From Mesorhizobium sp. M2A.F.Ca.ET.046.03.2.1 (GTDB lineage Bacteria; Pseudomonadota; Alphaproteobacteria; Rhizobiales; Rhizobiaceae): a stretch of DNA of 64,000 bases. The notes under the pieces are model-generated. The model was not told where the DNA came from. It searched no databases and worked only from the letters and a program-made list of their open reading frames with translations. The position numbers and the translations under genes are program-made. Positions 28,124-38,438 of the stretch are shown one piece after another (the stretch's first letter is position 1; the number at the start of each line of letters is the position of its first letter). The stretch lies in NCBI RefSeq assembly GCF_003952425.1, contig NZ_CP034449.1:3844001-3908000 (forward strand), read 5' to 3'.

Positions 28124-28143
28124 ATGTTATAGAAACATAACAT
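28124..28143. promoter_or_regulatory. ArsR operator overlapping the regulator's start codon
   Basis: ATGTTAT (28124-28130) - 6 bp - ATAACAT (28137-28143). The right arm covers the ATG of the ArsR gene at 28142. Binding would repress both divergent genes. Confidence 0.7.
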
Positions 28144-28465
28144 GTCAAGCCAAACCGGGGACGACCATGTTTTCAAGGCTTTGGCGCATCCGCGCCGGCG
28201 CGAATTGCTGGATCGCCTGAAGGATCAGCCGCAGACCACCGGCGCGCTTTGCGAGGCGTTCCCGGACATGGACCGCTGCACGGTGATGATGCATCTGAAA
28301 GTGCTGGAGGAGGCCGACCTGGTGATTGCGAGGCGCGAGGGACGCGAGCGTTGGAACCATCTCAATGCCTTGCCGATCAAGCAGATCCACGATCGCTGGA
28401 TCAGCCAGTATGCCGGCCATGCGATCAGCATTCTCGACCGGCTGAAGTCCGACCTTGAGAGCTGA
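28142..28465 (+). CDS. ArsR-family winged-helix regulator
   Basis: The 107-residue protein reads FKALAHPRRRELLDRLKDQP, then a recognition helix in CTVMMHLKVLEEADLVIARR. No CxC metal motif is present in the alpha-3 helix (VMMHLK), so metal sensing is unlikely. It controls, by context, the divergent SRPBCC gene. There is no Shine-Dalgarno before ATG 28142 and the operator overlaps the start, which suggests a leaderless or very short-leader mRNA. Confidence 0.87.
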   Translation: MSSQTGDDHVFKALAHPRRRELLDRLKDQPQTTGALCEAFPDMDRCTVMMHLKVLEEADLVIARREGRERWNHLNALPIKQIHDRWISQYAGHAISILDRLKSDLES

Positions 28466-28668
28466 GCGGCCTCTCCGGCGCCGGAGTTACGGCGCGTCTG
28501 GACGAATTGAGCCGATTTATCTATAAGCCGGCCATTCCGACAGAGAGCGCCGTGTGCCTTCGCAGGCATGCCTGGAGCGTTCTGAAAATTTGAATTCGAG
28601 CAATTTGCGGATGGCGAGGTGATCCCATTTCGCTCCGCGGTGCTCTAGCCGAACACGACAGGGGTGCC

Positions 28669-29418
28669 ATGGCTGGCCATTCGCAATTTAAGAACATCAT
28701 GCACCGCAAGGGCCGTCAGGACGCGGTGCGGTCGAAAATGTTTTCCAAGCTGGCGCGCGAAATCACTGTCGCGGCCAAGACCGGCACGCCGGACCCGGCG
28801 ATGAACCCGAGGCTTCGCCTTGCGATGCAGAACGCCAAGGCCGTGTCGATGCCGAAGGACAACATCCAGCGCGCCATCAACAAGGCTTCCGCGGGCGACG
28901 GCGAGAACTACGAAGCCGTGCGCTACGAGGGTTATGGCCCGGGCGGCGTGGCGCTGATCGTCGAGGCGCTGACCGACAACCGCAATCGCTCGGCATCCAA
29001 TGTGCGCGCCGCCTTCACCAAGGCCGGCGGGGCGCTCGGCGAAACCGGCTCGGTGTCCTTCATGTGGAACCGCGTCGGCGAAATCTACTATCCGGCTTCG
29101 GCCGGCAGCGCCGACAAGGTGATGGAAGCCGCGATCGAGGCCGGCGCCGACGATGTCGAGTCCGATGAGGAAGGCCACACCATCTATTGCAGCTTCGAAA
29201 GTCTCGGCGACGTGTCGAAGTCGCTAGAAGCGGCGCTCGGCGAGGCTGAATCGGTCAAGGCGATCTGGCAGCCGCAGAACAACGTCCCGGTCGACGAAGA
29301 GCGGGCGCAGTCGCTGATGAAGCTGGTCGCCACCCTCGAGGATGACGACGACGTGCAGAGCGTCTACGCCAATTTCGAGGTCGACGACGAGACGATGGCC
29401 AAGCTCAGCGCGGCCTGA
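28669..29418 (+). CDS. yebC: YebC/PmpR-family protein
   Basis: The 249-residue protein starts [20 protein letters not shown] and contains [20 protein letters not shown], typical of YebC. Family members bind DNA as regulators (PmpR) and, in recent work, help ribosomes through proline-rich stretches. Commonly encoded near ruvC; here ruvC is 22 kb away. Confidence 0.95.
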   Translation: MAGHSQFKNIMHRKGRQDAVRSKMFSKLAREITVAAKTGTPDPAMNPRLRLAMQNAKAVSMPKDNIQRAINKASAGDGENYEAVRYEGYGPGGVALIVEALTDNRNRSASNVRAAFTKAGGALGETGSVSFMWNRVGEIYYPASAGSADKVMEAAIEAGADDVESDEEGHTIYCSFESLGDVSKSLEAALGEAESVKAIWQPQNNVPVDEERAQSLMKLVATLEDDDDVQSVYANFEVDDETMAKLSAA

Positions 29419-29436
29419 CCGGCAACGCGATCCGAT

Positions 29437-29769
29437 ATGAGCGAAGCTCAATCTCGTATGACCGACAAGCCGCTTCCCGTCATCCGCATCACCTATTGCA
29501 CGCAATGCCAATGGCTGTTGCGTGCCGGCTGGATGGCGCAGGAGCTGCTTTCCACCTTCGGCACCGATCTCGGCGAGGTGACGCTGGTGCCGGGCACCGG
29601 CGGCATCTTCACCATTTCCTGCAACGATCAGCTGATCTGGGACCGTAAGCGCGACGGCGGCTTTCCGGATGCGGCGAAGCTGAAGCAGCTGGTCCGCGAC
29701 GTCATCGATCCGGATCGGGATCTCGGCCATGCTGACCGCAAAACCCACAAGAAGACCGACCCCGCCTAA
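29437..29769 (+). CDS. SelT/SelW/SelH-family thioredoxin-like protein
   Basis: The 110-residue Rdx protein opens with VIRITYCTQCQWLLRAGWMA, whose CxxC corresponds to the CxxU redox site of eukaryotic SelW. It continues GEVTLVPGTGGIFTISCNDQ and IWDRKRDGGFPDAAKLKQLV, as in the family. The stop codon lies inside the loop of the terminator hairpin. Redox role inferred; no partner is evident. Confidence 0.9.
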   Translation: MSEAQSRMTDKPLPVIRITYCTQCQWLLRAGWMAQELLSTFGTDLGEVTLVPGTGGIFTISCNDQLIWDRKRDGGFPDAAKLKQLVRDVIDPDRDLGHADRKTHKKTDPA

Positions 29770-29781
29770 AGCGGGGTCTTT
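29758..29781 (+). terminator. Terminator overlapping the SelT-like stop codon
   Basis: GACCCCGC (29758-29765) pairs with GCGGGGTC (29771-29778); the CTAAA loop contains the stop TAA, and TTTAG follows. Confidence 0.8.
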
Positions 29782-29800
29782 AGCATTGCGGCCGCGTATC

Positions 29801-30277
29801 TCAGATCAAAGCCATGATGAAGCAGGCCATCGACACGATAGCGGTGACGGTGCGGACGCGGTTCCACATCACCCATTGGCTCAGATGGTTCGCCCAGACG
29901 GCGGCGCCGTTGGCGCTCTGCGGATCGACGGCGGCTAAAGCGTCGTTGAGCGGAACGTTGATGACCATGGTCACGATCGGGTTGCCGACGAAATAGATCA
30001 CCGCGCCGGCAAGCAGCCAGTATGAGCCGGACTGGCTCCAGCCGAAGAGAGCGGCGGCAATCAACACCAGGCAGATGACGCCGGTGCCGAACAGCGCCGT
30101 CATGAAGGTCGGCGTGATCACCGTGACATTGATCGAATTCATCGCCGCGATGCCGCTTGGGACGGGCAGCCGCGCGAGTGCCGCCATGACGAAATTGGAA
30201 AAGGCGAAGAACACGCCGCCGACCACGCCGGAGCCGATCGCGGCGATGAAGGTGAGGGCGGGGAGAAGTTTCATCAT
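29801..30277 (-). CDS. DUF1772 (anthrone oxygenase-like) membrane protein
   Basis: The 158-residue protein has four membrane helices and the DUF1772 motifs GVVGGVFFAFSNFVMAALAR and VINVPLNDALAAVD, then WVMWNRVRTVTAIVSM. Divergent from a TetR regulator at 30399, which probably controls it. Family members include fungal anthrone oxygenases; in bacteria the role is unknown. Confidence 0.85.
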   Translation of the reverse strand: MMKLLPALTFIAAIGSGVVGGVFFAFSNFVMAALARLPVPSGIAAMNSINVTVITPTFMTALFGTGVICLVLIAAALFGWSQSGSYWLLAGAVIYFVGNPIVTMVINVPLNDALAAVDPQSANGAAVWANHLSQWVMWNRVRTVTAIVSMACFIMALI

Positions 30278-30398
30278 CTCGGCTGGCTCCAGATGTCGGT
30301 TGGTTTTGCAAATGTGATGAATCCTCACATTTGTAAAACGTGATAAACCCTCGTATTTTGTGAGTCAAGCTGGTGTTGGAAATCGCCTGGAGGGAGCC

Positions 30399-31040
30399 AT
30401 GGACGAGAAAGTCACCGCCAAGCCGGACCAAGCCGCCATCGCCTCGCCGCGCCGGTCGCCGAGCCAGCAACGCAGCCGCGAGCGGGTCGAGCGCATGCTT
30501 GCCGCCGCCTCTGCCTTGATTGCCGAGCAGGGCAGCGATGCCATGCGCATGGGCGAGGTGGCGGAGCGGGCAAGGGTGTCGATCGGCTCGCTCTACCAGT
30601 TCTTCCCGGACAAGCGGTCGATCGTCTGGGCGCTGGCCGAGCGCTACACCGCCGAGAGCCAGGCCTGCATCTCGGCGGCGCTGAAAGATGTCAGGGACGC
30701 CGAAGGGCTGAAGCAGGCGTTTTCAGAGCTGGTCGACATCTACTATCAGCTGTTCCTGGCCGAGCCGGTTATACGCGACGTCTGGTCGGGCACGCAGGTC
30801 GACAAGGCCCTGCGCTCGCTCGAGCTCGCCGACAGCCGAGCCAATGCCGAATTTTTGGTCGCGGTGCTGAAGCGGCTGAGGTCCGATGCCGATCCGGTCG
30901 AACTGGAGACGACGGCCTTCCTCGTCTGGCAGATGGGCGAGGCGGCCGTGCGACTGGCGATCTCGGTCGATCGGGAGGAGGGTGACAGGTTGGTTGAGGC
31001 CTACAAGCGCATGGCGCTGCGGGAGTTGGTGGGGGAGTAG
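30399..31040 (+). CDS. TetR-family transcriptional regulator
   Basis: The 213-residue protein has the N-terminal TetR helix-turn-helix (RVERMLAAASALIAEQGSDA, then MGEVAERARVSIGSLYQFFP, DKRSIVWAL) and a C-terminal ligand domain. ATG 30399 is chosen with GGAGGG 6-8 bp upstream. The divergent gap to DUF1772 contains CTCACA and TGTGAG half sites about 30 bp apart, a possible operator. Confidence 0.88.
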   Translation: MDEKVTAKPDQAAIASPRRSPSQQRSRERVERMLAAASALIAEQGSDAMRMGEVAERARVSIGSLYQFFPDKRSIVWALAERYTAESQACISAALKDVRDAEGLKQAFSELVDIYYQLFLAEPVIRDVWSGTQVDKALRSLELADSRANAEFLVAVLKRLRSDADPVELETTAFLVWQMGEAAVRLAISVDREEGDRLVEAYKRMALRELVGE

Positions 31041-31090
31041 CGGCCTTCCTCCTCGCAGCGTACGCGATTGGCGAAATCGCCGGCGAGAGC

Positions 31091-32420
31091 TGTCCAGCGG
31101 ATAGATGGGTAACACTTTGAACCGGATACATAGGTAACAGTTTTCTCTCCCTATGATGCGGTCGCCGCAGCGCCAAGCGGTCGGCTTGGCGCGGCGCTGC
31201 GGCGAACCAGTTTCATGTGCTTCTCATCGATGAAGCCGAGCGGATGGGTGTGGAAGCGCATCGTCCACTCGCCATCCTCGGTCTCTTCAATGGCAATCGG
31301 TTCGCCGGCCAACGTGGCCGAGACATAGATCTCGGTGCCCCGCCATTTGACCGCGCCGTTCTGGCGCACGCCGCGCACCGCTGCCTCGGTCGGATAATCG
31401 GGTTCAGGGGCTGTCTTCGGCATCGGTCGGGTCGAGGGGCGGTAATGCTGTGCCGGGGTGTCCATGCCCAGCGCCTCGTGCGGACGCTCCTCATTGTAGC
31501 TGCGCCGGAAGTTCTCGAAGGCCCTGGCTTGAGCCGCTTTGTCAGCCTTCGGTGCATCGGCCATCGGCAGCATGGTCAGATGGAAACGCTCATGGCGCCC
31601 GTTCTGCTGCGGCTTGCCTGGCTGGATGCGCTCCAGGGCGATGCCGAGCTTAATGAAGCGCACTGCCAGCGGCGTCAGCCCTGTGACGCCGGCCGACGCA
31701 AAGGGTGGGCCATTGTCGCTTCGAATGCGATCCGGCAGACCGTTTTCCTCAAACAATCGCTCAAACACCGGCCACGCCTCCTCGTCGGCCGTCGAGCCCG
31801 TCGCCTCGAGCCCCAGCAGGTAGCGGCTCAATGCATCCATCACCGTCAATGGCTCGCAGCGCCAGCCGTCACGGGTCCGGAACCAGCCCTTGTGGTCTAC
31901 CGTCCACACCGCATTCGGCGCCGCAGGCTCCGGCCATGGCCCATTGCCCACAGCCCGCCAGCGCCGGCGCCGGCGTCCCACAAGACCATGCCGCTTCAGG
32001 ATCTCGCCAGCTGTCGAGACTGCCGGCCAGCCACAACTGGGCTCCGCCCGCTTCAGCCGCGCCATGATCTTCTTCGGCCCCCACAGCGGATGCGCTTCCT
32101 TCTCCGCCACGATCCGCTCCACCAGCTCGGCTGCCGTTGCTCGGCCGTGATCGAGCGGCGCCCGCGGCCGGTCGTGCAGGCCTTCCGGCCCGGTCTCCCG
32201 GTAACGCCCAAGCCATTTGTAGCCGGTCTTGCGTGAGATCTCGAAGGCCGCGCAAAGCTGCGTCATCGTCTCCTCGCCAGCTAGGCATTCAACAACAAAA
32301 CGAAGCCGCTCATCCATGATGCCAGTCTCTCGCCAAACCATCGCCGGTCCTCCCGGCTGGCAAGAAAACTGTCACCCATCTAATCGGTCCATTCTGTTAC
32401 CTATCTATCCGGTTCGGACA
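31091..32420 (-). mobile_element. Complete IS481-family insertion sequence
   Basis: A 1330-bp element bounded by imperfect inverted repeats of about 55 bp. Both ends start TGTCC, contain GGATAGATGGGTAACA-like motifs twice, and run to ACAGTTTTCT. GAGC flanks the element on both sides (31087-31090 and 32421-32424), a probable 4-bp target duplication. It carries one transposase on the minus strand and lies between the TetR gene and a mosaic repeat. The transposase is intact, so the element may be active. Confidence 0.9.
31151..32341 (-). CDS. IS481-family transposase
   Basis: The 396-residue DDE transposase has an N-terminal helix-turn-helix (TMTQLCAAFEISRKTGYKWL), a second HTH-like region (EAHPLWGPKKIMARLKR) and an rve-type catalytic core with aspartates in VWTVDHKGWF and IRSDNGPPFAS and the glutamate in QNGRHERFH. 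Length is within the usual 300-400-residue range and no frameshift is visible. GGGAGGA lies 6 bp before ATG 32341. Confidence 0.95.
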   Translation of the reverse strand: MVWRETGIMDERLRFVVECLAGEETMTQLCAAFEISRKTGYKWLGRYRETGPEGLHDRPRAPLDHGRATAAELVERIVAEKEAHPLWGPKKIMARLKRAEPSCGWPAVSTAGEILKRHGLVGRRRRRWRAVGNGPWPEPAAPNAVWTVDHKGWFRTRDGWRCEPLTVMDALSRYLLGLEATGSTADEEAWPVFERLFEENGLPDRIRSDNGPPFASAGVTGLTPLAVRFIKLGIALERIQPGKPQQNGRHERFHLTMLPMADAPKADKAAQARAFENFRRSYNEERPHEALGMDTPAQHYRPSTRPMPKTAPEPDYPTEAAVRGVRQNGAVKWRGTEIYVSATLAGEPIAIEETEDGEWTMRFHTHPLGFIDEKHMKLVRRSAAPSRPLGAAATAS

Positions 32421-32428
32421 GAGCGTCC

Positions 32429-32617
32429 CCTCTCCCCGTCACTATACGGGGAGAGGATGCCGGCAGGCAGGTGAGGGGCAGCGCCGGCCTATGAAAAGTG
32501 CACTGTCACCGAATTTCTCTGATGTATTTCTGTTGTTGCTGATGGTCAGCTTGCCGACGCCGGCGCTGCCCCTCATCCGCCCTTCGGGCACCTTCTCCCC
32601 GTTGAACGGGGAGAAGG
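32429..32617. repeat. Mosaic palindromic repeat (two hairpins in inverted orientation)
   Basis: Left hairpin CCTCTCCCCGT / ACGGGGAGAGG (32429-32456) and right hairpin CCTTCTCCCCGTT / AACGGGGAGAAGG (32591-32617). Between them GAGGGGCAGCGCCGGC (32473-32488) is the exact reverse complement of 32559-32574. A 70-bp AT-richer core (32489-32558) lies between these arms. The right arm matches the repeat inside hypO at 5036-5088. Confidence 0.85.
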
Positions 32618-32626
32618 AAGAAAACA

Positions 32627-32654
32627 AAAAACCCGCCTCGAAGGCGGGTTTTTC
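32627..32654 (-). terminator. Rho-independent terminator of rpmE
   Basis: ACCCGCCT (32631-32638) and AGGCGGGT (32642-32649) form the stem, with A and T runs on both sides, so it can act in either direction. It lies 23 bp past the rpmE stop. Confidence 0.9.
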
Positions 32655-32676
32655 AAATCCTGCGGGCGTATCCGGG

Positions 32677-32898
32677 TTAGAGGCCGAAACCCTCGAAGCG
32701 CTTCTTGAACTTCGACAGGCGGCCGCCGCGGTCGAGCAGGGTCTGCTGGCCGCCGGTCCATGCCGGGTGCGTGGTCGGGTCGATGTCGAGGTTCATCGTG
32801 TCGCCTTCCTTGCCCCAGGTCGAACGGGTCAGGTATTCGGTGCCGTCGGTCATGACGACCTTGATGGTGTGGTAGTCGGGATGGATATCGGCCTTCAT
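32677..32898 (-). CDS. rpmE: 50S ribosomal protein L31
   Basis: The 73-residue protein starts [20 protein letters not shown] and includes [20 protein letters not shown]. It has no cysteine at all, so it is the zinc-independent (C-minus) form. ATG 32898 is fixed by the conserved N-terminus. Divergent from the ABC exporter gene. Confidence 0.96.
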   Translation of the reverse strand: MKADIHPDYHTIKVVMTDGTEYLTRSTWGKEGDTMNLDIDPTTHPAWTGGQQTLLDRGGRLSKFKKRFEGFGL

Positions 32899-33104
32899 TG
32901 TCTTATGTCCTGGCTTGCCGGCGCCGGTTACGGGCCAATGGCCTGCGTCGATGCGCCCCTTTTTAAAACTCGAAGCCGCAGCTAATGAAAAGCCACGGCT
33001 TCTAAAACGGTCGGCGAGCCTATACATCAGCCGGAATTGAATCACAAGGCCGCGGCAAGCGCATATTGAAGCGCGGTGTTGACCAGCGGCCAGAGGAAAC
33101 GCTC

Positions 33105-34907
<1,803 letters not shown>

Positions 34908-34914
34908 AAATGTG

Positions 34915-35345
34915 TCAGCCTGGTCGCCAGTCGGCGAGTAGAGTGATGCGGCCCAAGTGTTTTGTTTTGGCAAAATGCCGCCGGTCGGCTGTTACCAACG
35001 TTGCAGCGCGATTGATGGCGATGGCGTGGTAAACGCAATGTTGAGCGTCGGATAGCCGCCAGCCGGACTGAGCTGCGTCGCCATCTCCTGTGTTTTGGCC
35101 AGTTCGTCCATATCCGGCTCCAGAAGCTCGAAACCGCCTTCGCGCAATCCGGCGATGAGCTTTGCGACCATGACAAAGGATTGCTCATAATGGAGCGCAG
35201 TCGATAGCGCCTCGTAAAGCAGGATGCCCGGAGCGGCTATGGCGCGGCCATCTGCAATGTTCTTCGCGAACAGATTTCGAGCCTGTTCGCTGTCATCCTC
35301 ATCCCGAAAGAGTTTAATGAAGATCGACGCGTCGACGATGATCAC
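34915..35345 (-). pseudogene. vapC: PIN-domain toxin VapC, frameshifted
   Basis: VapC toxins are Mg-dependent RNases. The first frame is intact through GGYPTLN: acidic residues D5 (IIVDASIFI) and the glutamate in LLYEALSTAL are present. The expected next codons would read D-C-V-Y-H; the sequence lacks one base between 35039 and 35040, and the following frame continues YHAIAINRAATLVTADRRHF to a stop at 34915. Repaired length would be 143 residues. The break removes the third catalytic aspartate, so the toxin should be inactive unless this is a sequencing error. Confidence 0.85.
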
Positions 35346-35620
35346 TTTTTGCGGCCTTCGAGGATATCCACCGGCCGGCCGTCCATTTCCTGGCGAATTC
35401 TGCGCAGCACGTCGGTGGAGTCTTCGCCGCCGGTCGAGGTCGACTTGAATTCCCGGATCATTTTCAGAGCGCGTTCTTTCGCGGCGTCCTTCAATGCCTT
35501 CGCGATCGCCTCTTCGACAAAGCGGGATCGCTTGCTTTTCGGAATCTGGCTTTCAAGCGTCTCCTTGATCGTGCTGTCGATCGAAAACGTTGCGCGTTCC
35601 TTGGGACCTGAAGCGTTCAT
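35342..35620 (-). CDS. vapB: VapB-like ribbon-helix-helix antitoxin
   Basis: The 92-residue protein has an N-terminal RHH motif (KERATFSIDSTIKETLESQI, then SKRSRFVEEAIAKAL) and a charged C-terminal part that would wrap the PIN toxin. ATG 35620 follows GGGAGGTGCGCAG. Its stop overlaps the vapC start (ATGA), as usual in such pairs. Direct repeats GTACG (35651 and 35661) 10 bp apart upstream may be its operator. Confidence 0.82.
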   Translation of the reverse strand: MNASGPKERATFSIDSTIKETLESQIPKSKRSRFVEEAIAKALKDAAKERALKMIREFKSTSTGGEDSTDVLRRIRQEMDGRPVDILEGRKK

Positions 35621-35650
35621 CTGCGCACCTCCCAATCATAACATACAGTA

Positions 35651-35665
35651 GTACGAAATGGTACG
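35651..35665. promoter_or_regulatory. vapBC operator candidate
   Basis: GTACG at 35651-35655 and again at 35661-35665, one helical turn apart, 31 bp before the antitoxin start. Direct repeats of this type suit a ribbon-helix-helix dimer of dimers. Confidence 0.45.
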
Positions 35666-35696
35666 CAAATGAGCGGCCATTGCCGACGAGGTCGGT

Positions 35697-37184
35697 CTAT
35701 GAGGCTCCGTACCGCCAGCGCAGATGCTCCGTGAAGTAAGTCGCGTTAAGCCTCTCGCCGGTGGCGCGCTCGAGCAGCTCGGGCGTCGACCAGCGCGAGG
35801 CCTGCGACCAGATCTTTGCGCGACGCCACTCGTTGATGGCGCTGAAATCGCCCTTGGCGAGGTCCTCGTCGGCGGACGGGTGCTCCCTGGTCACAGCCGC
35901 CCATTGCTGCGCCGCCATCATGGCGCCCAGAGTGTAGGACGGGAAATAGCCGAAGGCGGCGCCCGGCCAGTGCACGTCCTGCATCGGCCCGTCTGCCGGG
36001 TTGTCGATGGTCGAGAGGCCTAGATAGTCGCGCATCTTGGCGTCCCATGCCTCGGGGAGGTCGGCGGCTTCCAGCCGGCCGGACACCAGCTCCTGCTCGA
36101 GTTCGTAGCGCAGGATGACATGCAGCGGATAGGTGACCTCGTCGGCGTCGACGCGGATCAGGCCGCGCTCGACATGGTGGACATGCGGCAGGATGTCGTC
36201 GAGCGACCAGGCTTCGCCGAGATGTCTTTCGACCATCGGCAAAGCCCAGCGCCAGAAGGCGGGGTTGCGGCCAACCTGCTTTTCGACGAACAGGCTCTGG
36301 CTCTCATGCACGGCCATGCCGCGCGCCTTGCCGAGCGGCCAATGCGACCAGGCCTTCGGCAGGTTCTGCTCGTAGAGCGCATGACCGGTCTCGTGCAGCA
36401 CGCCCATCAGCGCCGACAGGAAATCGGAGGTCTTGTAGCGGGTGGTGATGCGCACATCGGTCGGCACGCCGCCGCAGAAGGGATGGTGCGATACCGACAG
36501 CGAGCCATGGGTGAGGTCAAAGCCGACGGCCGCCATCATGGCAAGGCCGAGCTCGCGCTGGCGGTCGACGGCATAGCTGCCCGACAGCGGCTTCAATGGG
36601 TGCTTCGCCAATCGCGCATCCTGCACGGCCAGCGCATGCGGCAGGAAGTCCTTGAGAAAGACCTTCAGCTCGGCAAACACCGGCGTGATGTCGGCGGCGC
36701 GGTTGCCGGGATCATACTGCTCCATCAGCGCGTCATAGGGGGCGAGGCCGAGCGCGTCGGCGCGCAGCGCCGCCTCTTCCCGCACCAGGGCCACGACGCC
36801 TTCCAGTGCCGGCAGGAAGCCCGCCCAGTCGTTCCTGGCGCGCAAGCTCCGCCAGAGCTGCTCGGAGCGCATGCGCGCTACCGTCTGGCGTTCGACAAAC
36901 TCGGCCGGCAGGCAGGTGAGGTTGGTGTATTGCCGGCGCAGTTCCCTGACCGCCGCCTGCTGTTCCTCGCTGAGCGGCTCGGCTTCGGCGGCGGCGATCC
37001 AGTCGCCGATCTCCGGCGCGGTCGCCTGGCGATGCAGCATGCCGGCCAGCGAGGACATCGCCTCGGCGCGTTTCTCGCCGCCGCCAACCGCCATATGCGT
37101 CGCCTCGTCGGCGCCGAGGATGGCCAAAGCATGCTCGAGCGCTTCGAGCTTGTGACCGAGGTCGTCGAGTTTCTGGAAGGACAT
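35697..37184 (-). CDS. M32-family carboxypeptidase (Taq type)
   Basis: Zinc (or cobalt) metallocarboxypeptidase that releases C-terminal amino acids from peptides. The 495-residue protein has the HExxH motif in GVLHETGHALYEQNL and the second zinc ligand region ESQSLFVEKQVGR, plus the M32 motif DVRITTRYKTSDFLSALMGV. Normal family length (about 500). Divergent from the DUF1304 gene at 37332. Confidence 0.94.
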   Translation of the reverse strand: MSFQKLDDLGHKLEALEHALAILGADEATHMAVGGGEKRAEAMSSLAGMLHRQATAPEIGDWIAAAEAEPLSEEQQAAVRELRRQYTNLTCLPAEFVERQTVARMRSEQLWRSLRARNDWAGFLPALEGVVALVREEAALRADALGLAPYDALMEQYDPGNRAADITPVFAELKVFLKDFLPHALAVQDARLAKHPLKPLSGSYAVDRQRELGLAMMAAVGFDLTHGSLSVSHHPFCGGVPTDVRITTRYKTSDFLSALMGVLHETGHALYEQNLPKAWSHWPLGKARGMAVHESQSLFVEKQVGRNPAFWRWALPMVERHLGEAWSLDDILPHVHHVERGLIRVDADEVTYPLHVILRYELEQELVSGRLEAADLPEAWDAKMRDYLGLSTIDNPADGPMQDVHWPGAAFGYFPSYTLGAMMAAQQWAAVTREHPSADEDLAKGDFSAINEWRRAKIWSQASRWSTPELLERATGERLNATYFTEHLRWRYGAS

Positions 37185-37331
37185 GATGGATACCCAGCTT
37201 CAATGTGGCTGGCGCGAAAAGATACCAACGCACCGCGCTTGGCAACCCTGATCGGCCGGGATGGAATCAGTGGTCTTGCCTTGTGGGGCGGCTGCGTGAT
37301 CAATGCCGGGAACAAACCGCTGGAGAGGACG

Positions 37332-37685
37332 ATGATCGGCGATATCCTGGTCGGGCTGGTGGCGCTGATCCATTGCTACATCGTCTATCGGGAGATGGTG
37401 CTTTGGGACACGCCGCGCGGCCGCAAGGCGTTCGGACTGACGCCGGAATTCGCCAGCGCCTCGAAGGTGCTTGCCGCCAACCAGGGGCTCTATAACGGCT
37501 TCCTGGCTGCTGGGCTGTTCTGGGGACTCTATCTCGGCGCCGCAGGCTTTCAGGTCAAGATGTTCTTCCTGCTCTGCGTCGCGACAGCCGGCCTCTACGG
37601 CGCGGCAACTGTCGGCCGCAAGATTCTCTTTGTTCAGACGGTTCCGGCAGTGCTTGCGATCCTCGCGCTTTGGCTCGGCCTATAA
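37332..37685 (+). CDS. DUF1304 membrane protein
   Basis: The 117-residue protein has four hydrophobic segments and the DUF1304 pattern LVALIHCYIVYREMVLWDTP, then VLAANQGLYNGFLAAGLFWG. ATG 37332 is chosen with GGAGAGGA at 37322. Function unknown; the family includes small integral membrane proteins of four helices. Confidence 0.88.
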   Translation: MIGDILVGLVALIHCYIVYREMVLWDTPRGRKAFGLTPEFASASKVLAANQGLYNGFLAAGLFWGLYLGAAGFQVKMFFLLCVATAGLYGAATVGRKILFVQTVPAVLAILALWLGL

Positions 37686-37762
37686 CCAAAGCGATACGCG
37701 ATCGAAAAAGGACGCCCTCGGGGCCAGGTCCCGCGGGCGCCAGGTGGTCCCTTCCCTGGTGG

Positions 37763-38188
37763 TCAACCGTTCGGGTAATTCCCGCCGTCGTCGCCGTCGC
37801 CTATCATGAAGCCGCTGCCGGTGTCGTTCATCAGCCTCTGGTCGACATTGTCGAGGCGGCGCAGCAGCTCATGGTATTGCGCGGACGGGACCCGGCCGTG
37901 ATCCGAAGCCGCGACGTGCTCCGCGGCCTGGCTGATGCGAGCGGCGCGCATGTGCAGTTGCTGCGCTTCGGAAGCCGAAATGTTGTTCGCCTGCCGGGCA
38001 TCGGTGATGCCCTGATCCACGCCCTGGGCCTGATCGATAAGACCGGCCGCGCGCGGGCCGATGAAATCGGCCGTAGGGGTCGCGTCGAGCGCCCCCTTGT
38101 GGTGTCCGGCCGCATAGGCGCCGGCAAGCGGGGCCGCGATCAACGCGGCAGCCAGGGTCATAGTCTTGAGAGATGTTGAAGCGCGCAT
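37763..38188 (-). CDS. Secreted hypothetical protein, 141 residues
   Basis: Begins with a Sec signal peptide (MRASTSLKTMTLAAALIAAP, cleavage near AYAAG). The mature part is helical (LIDQAQGVDQGITDARQANN, EAQQLHMRAARISQAAEHVA) and ends in a Gly/Asp-rich tail GDGDDGGNYPNG. ATG 38188 follows GGAGGA by 9 bp. Convergent with DUF1304. No known domain recognised; a small periplasmic helical protein. Confidence 0.72.
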   Translation of the reverse strand: MRASTSLKTMTLAAALIAAPLAGAYAAGHHKGALDATPTADFIGPRAAGLIDQAQGVDQGITDARQANNISASEAQQLHMRAARISQAAEHVAASDHGRVPSAQYHELLRRLDNVDQRLMNDTGSGFMIGDGDDGGNYPNG

Positions 38189-38438
38189 GGCGGCGCATCC
38201 TCCGATAGGGAAGGCTGCGGCCCTGCCGCTTGCCTTCCGAACTTTGCGGGCCGTCCGGTTCCGTCGCGTCGCGATGGGAGGCATCGCCGGCGGTCCCCGG
38301 CCCTGCGCGGCAAATTAGGTGCGTCGATTGCCGATGTGTAATTAAAAAATGATAATGTTTTCAGGCCTTGCCGACGGGACTTGGTACTCTAAGTATTCAG
38401 CCGACAAACAACTTACCGTGACTTGGTGTGATAATGGA

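Noticed and set aside
32429..32617. CRISPR array
   Set aside because: The repeats are inverted, differ in sequence and have no regular spacers; no cas genes are in the window.
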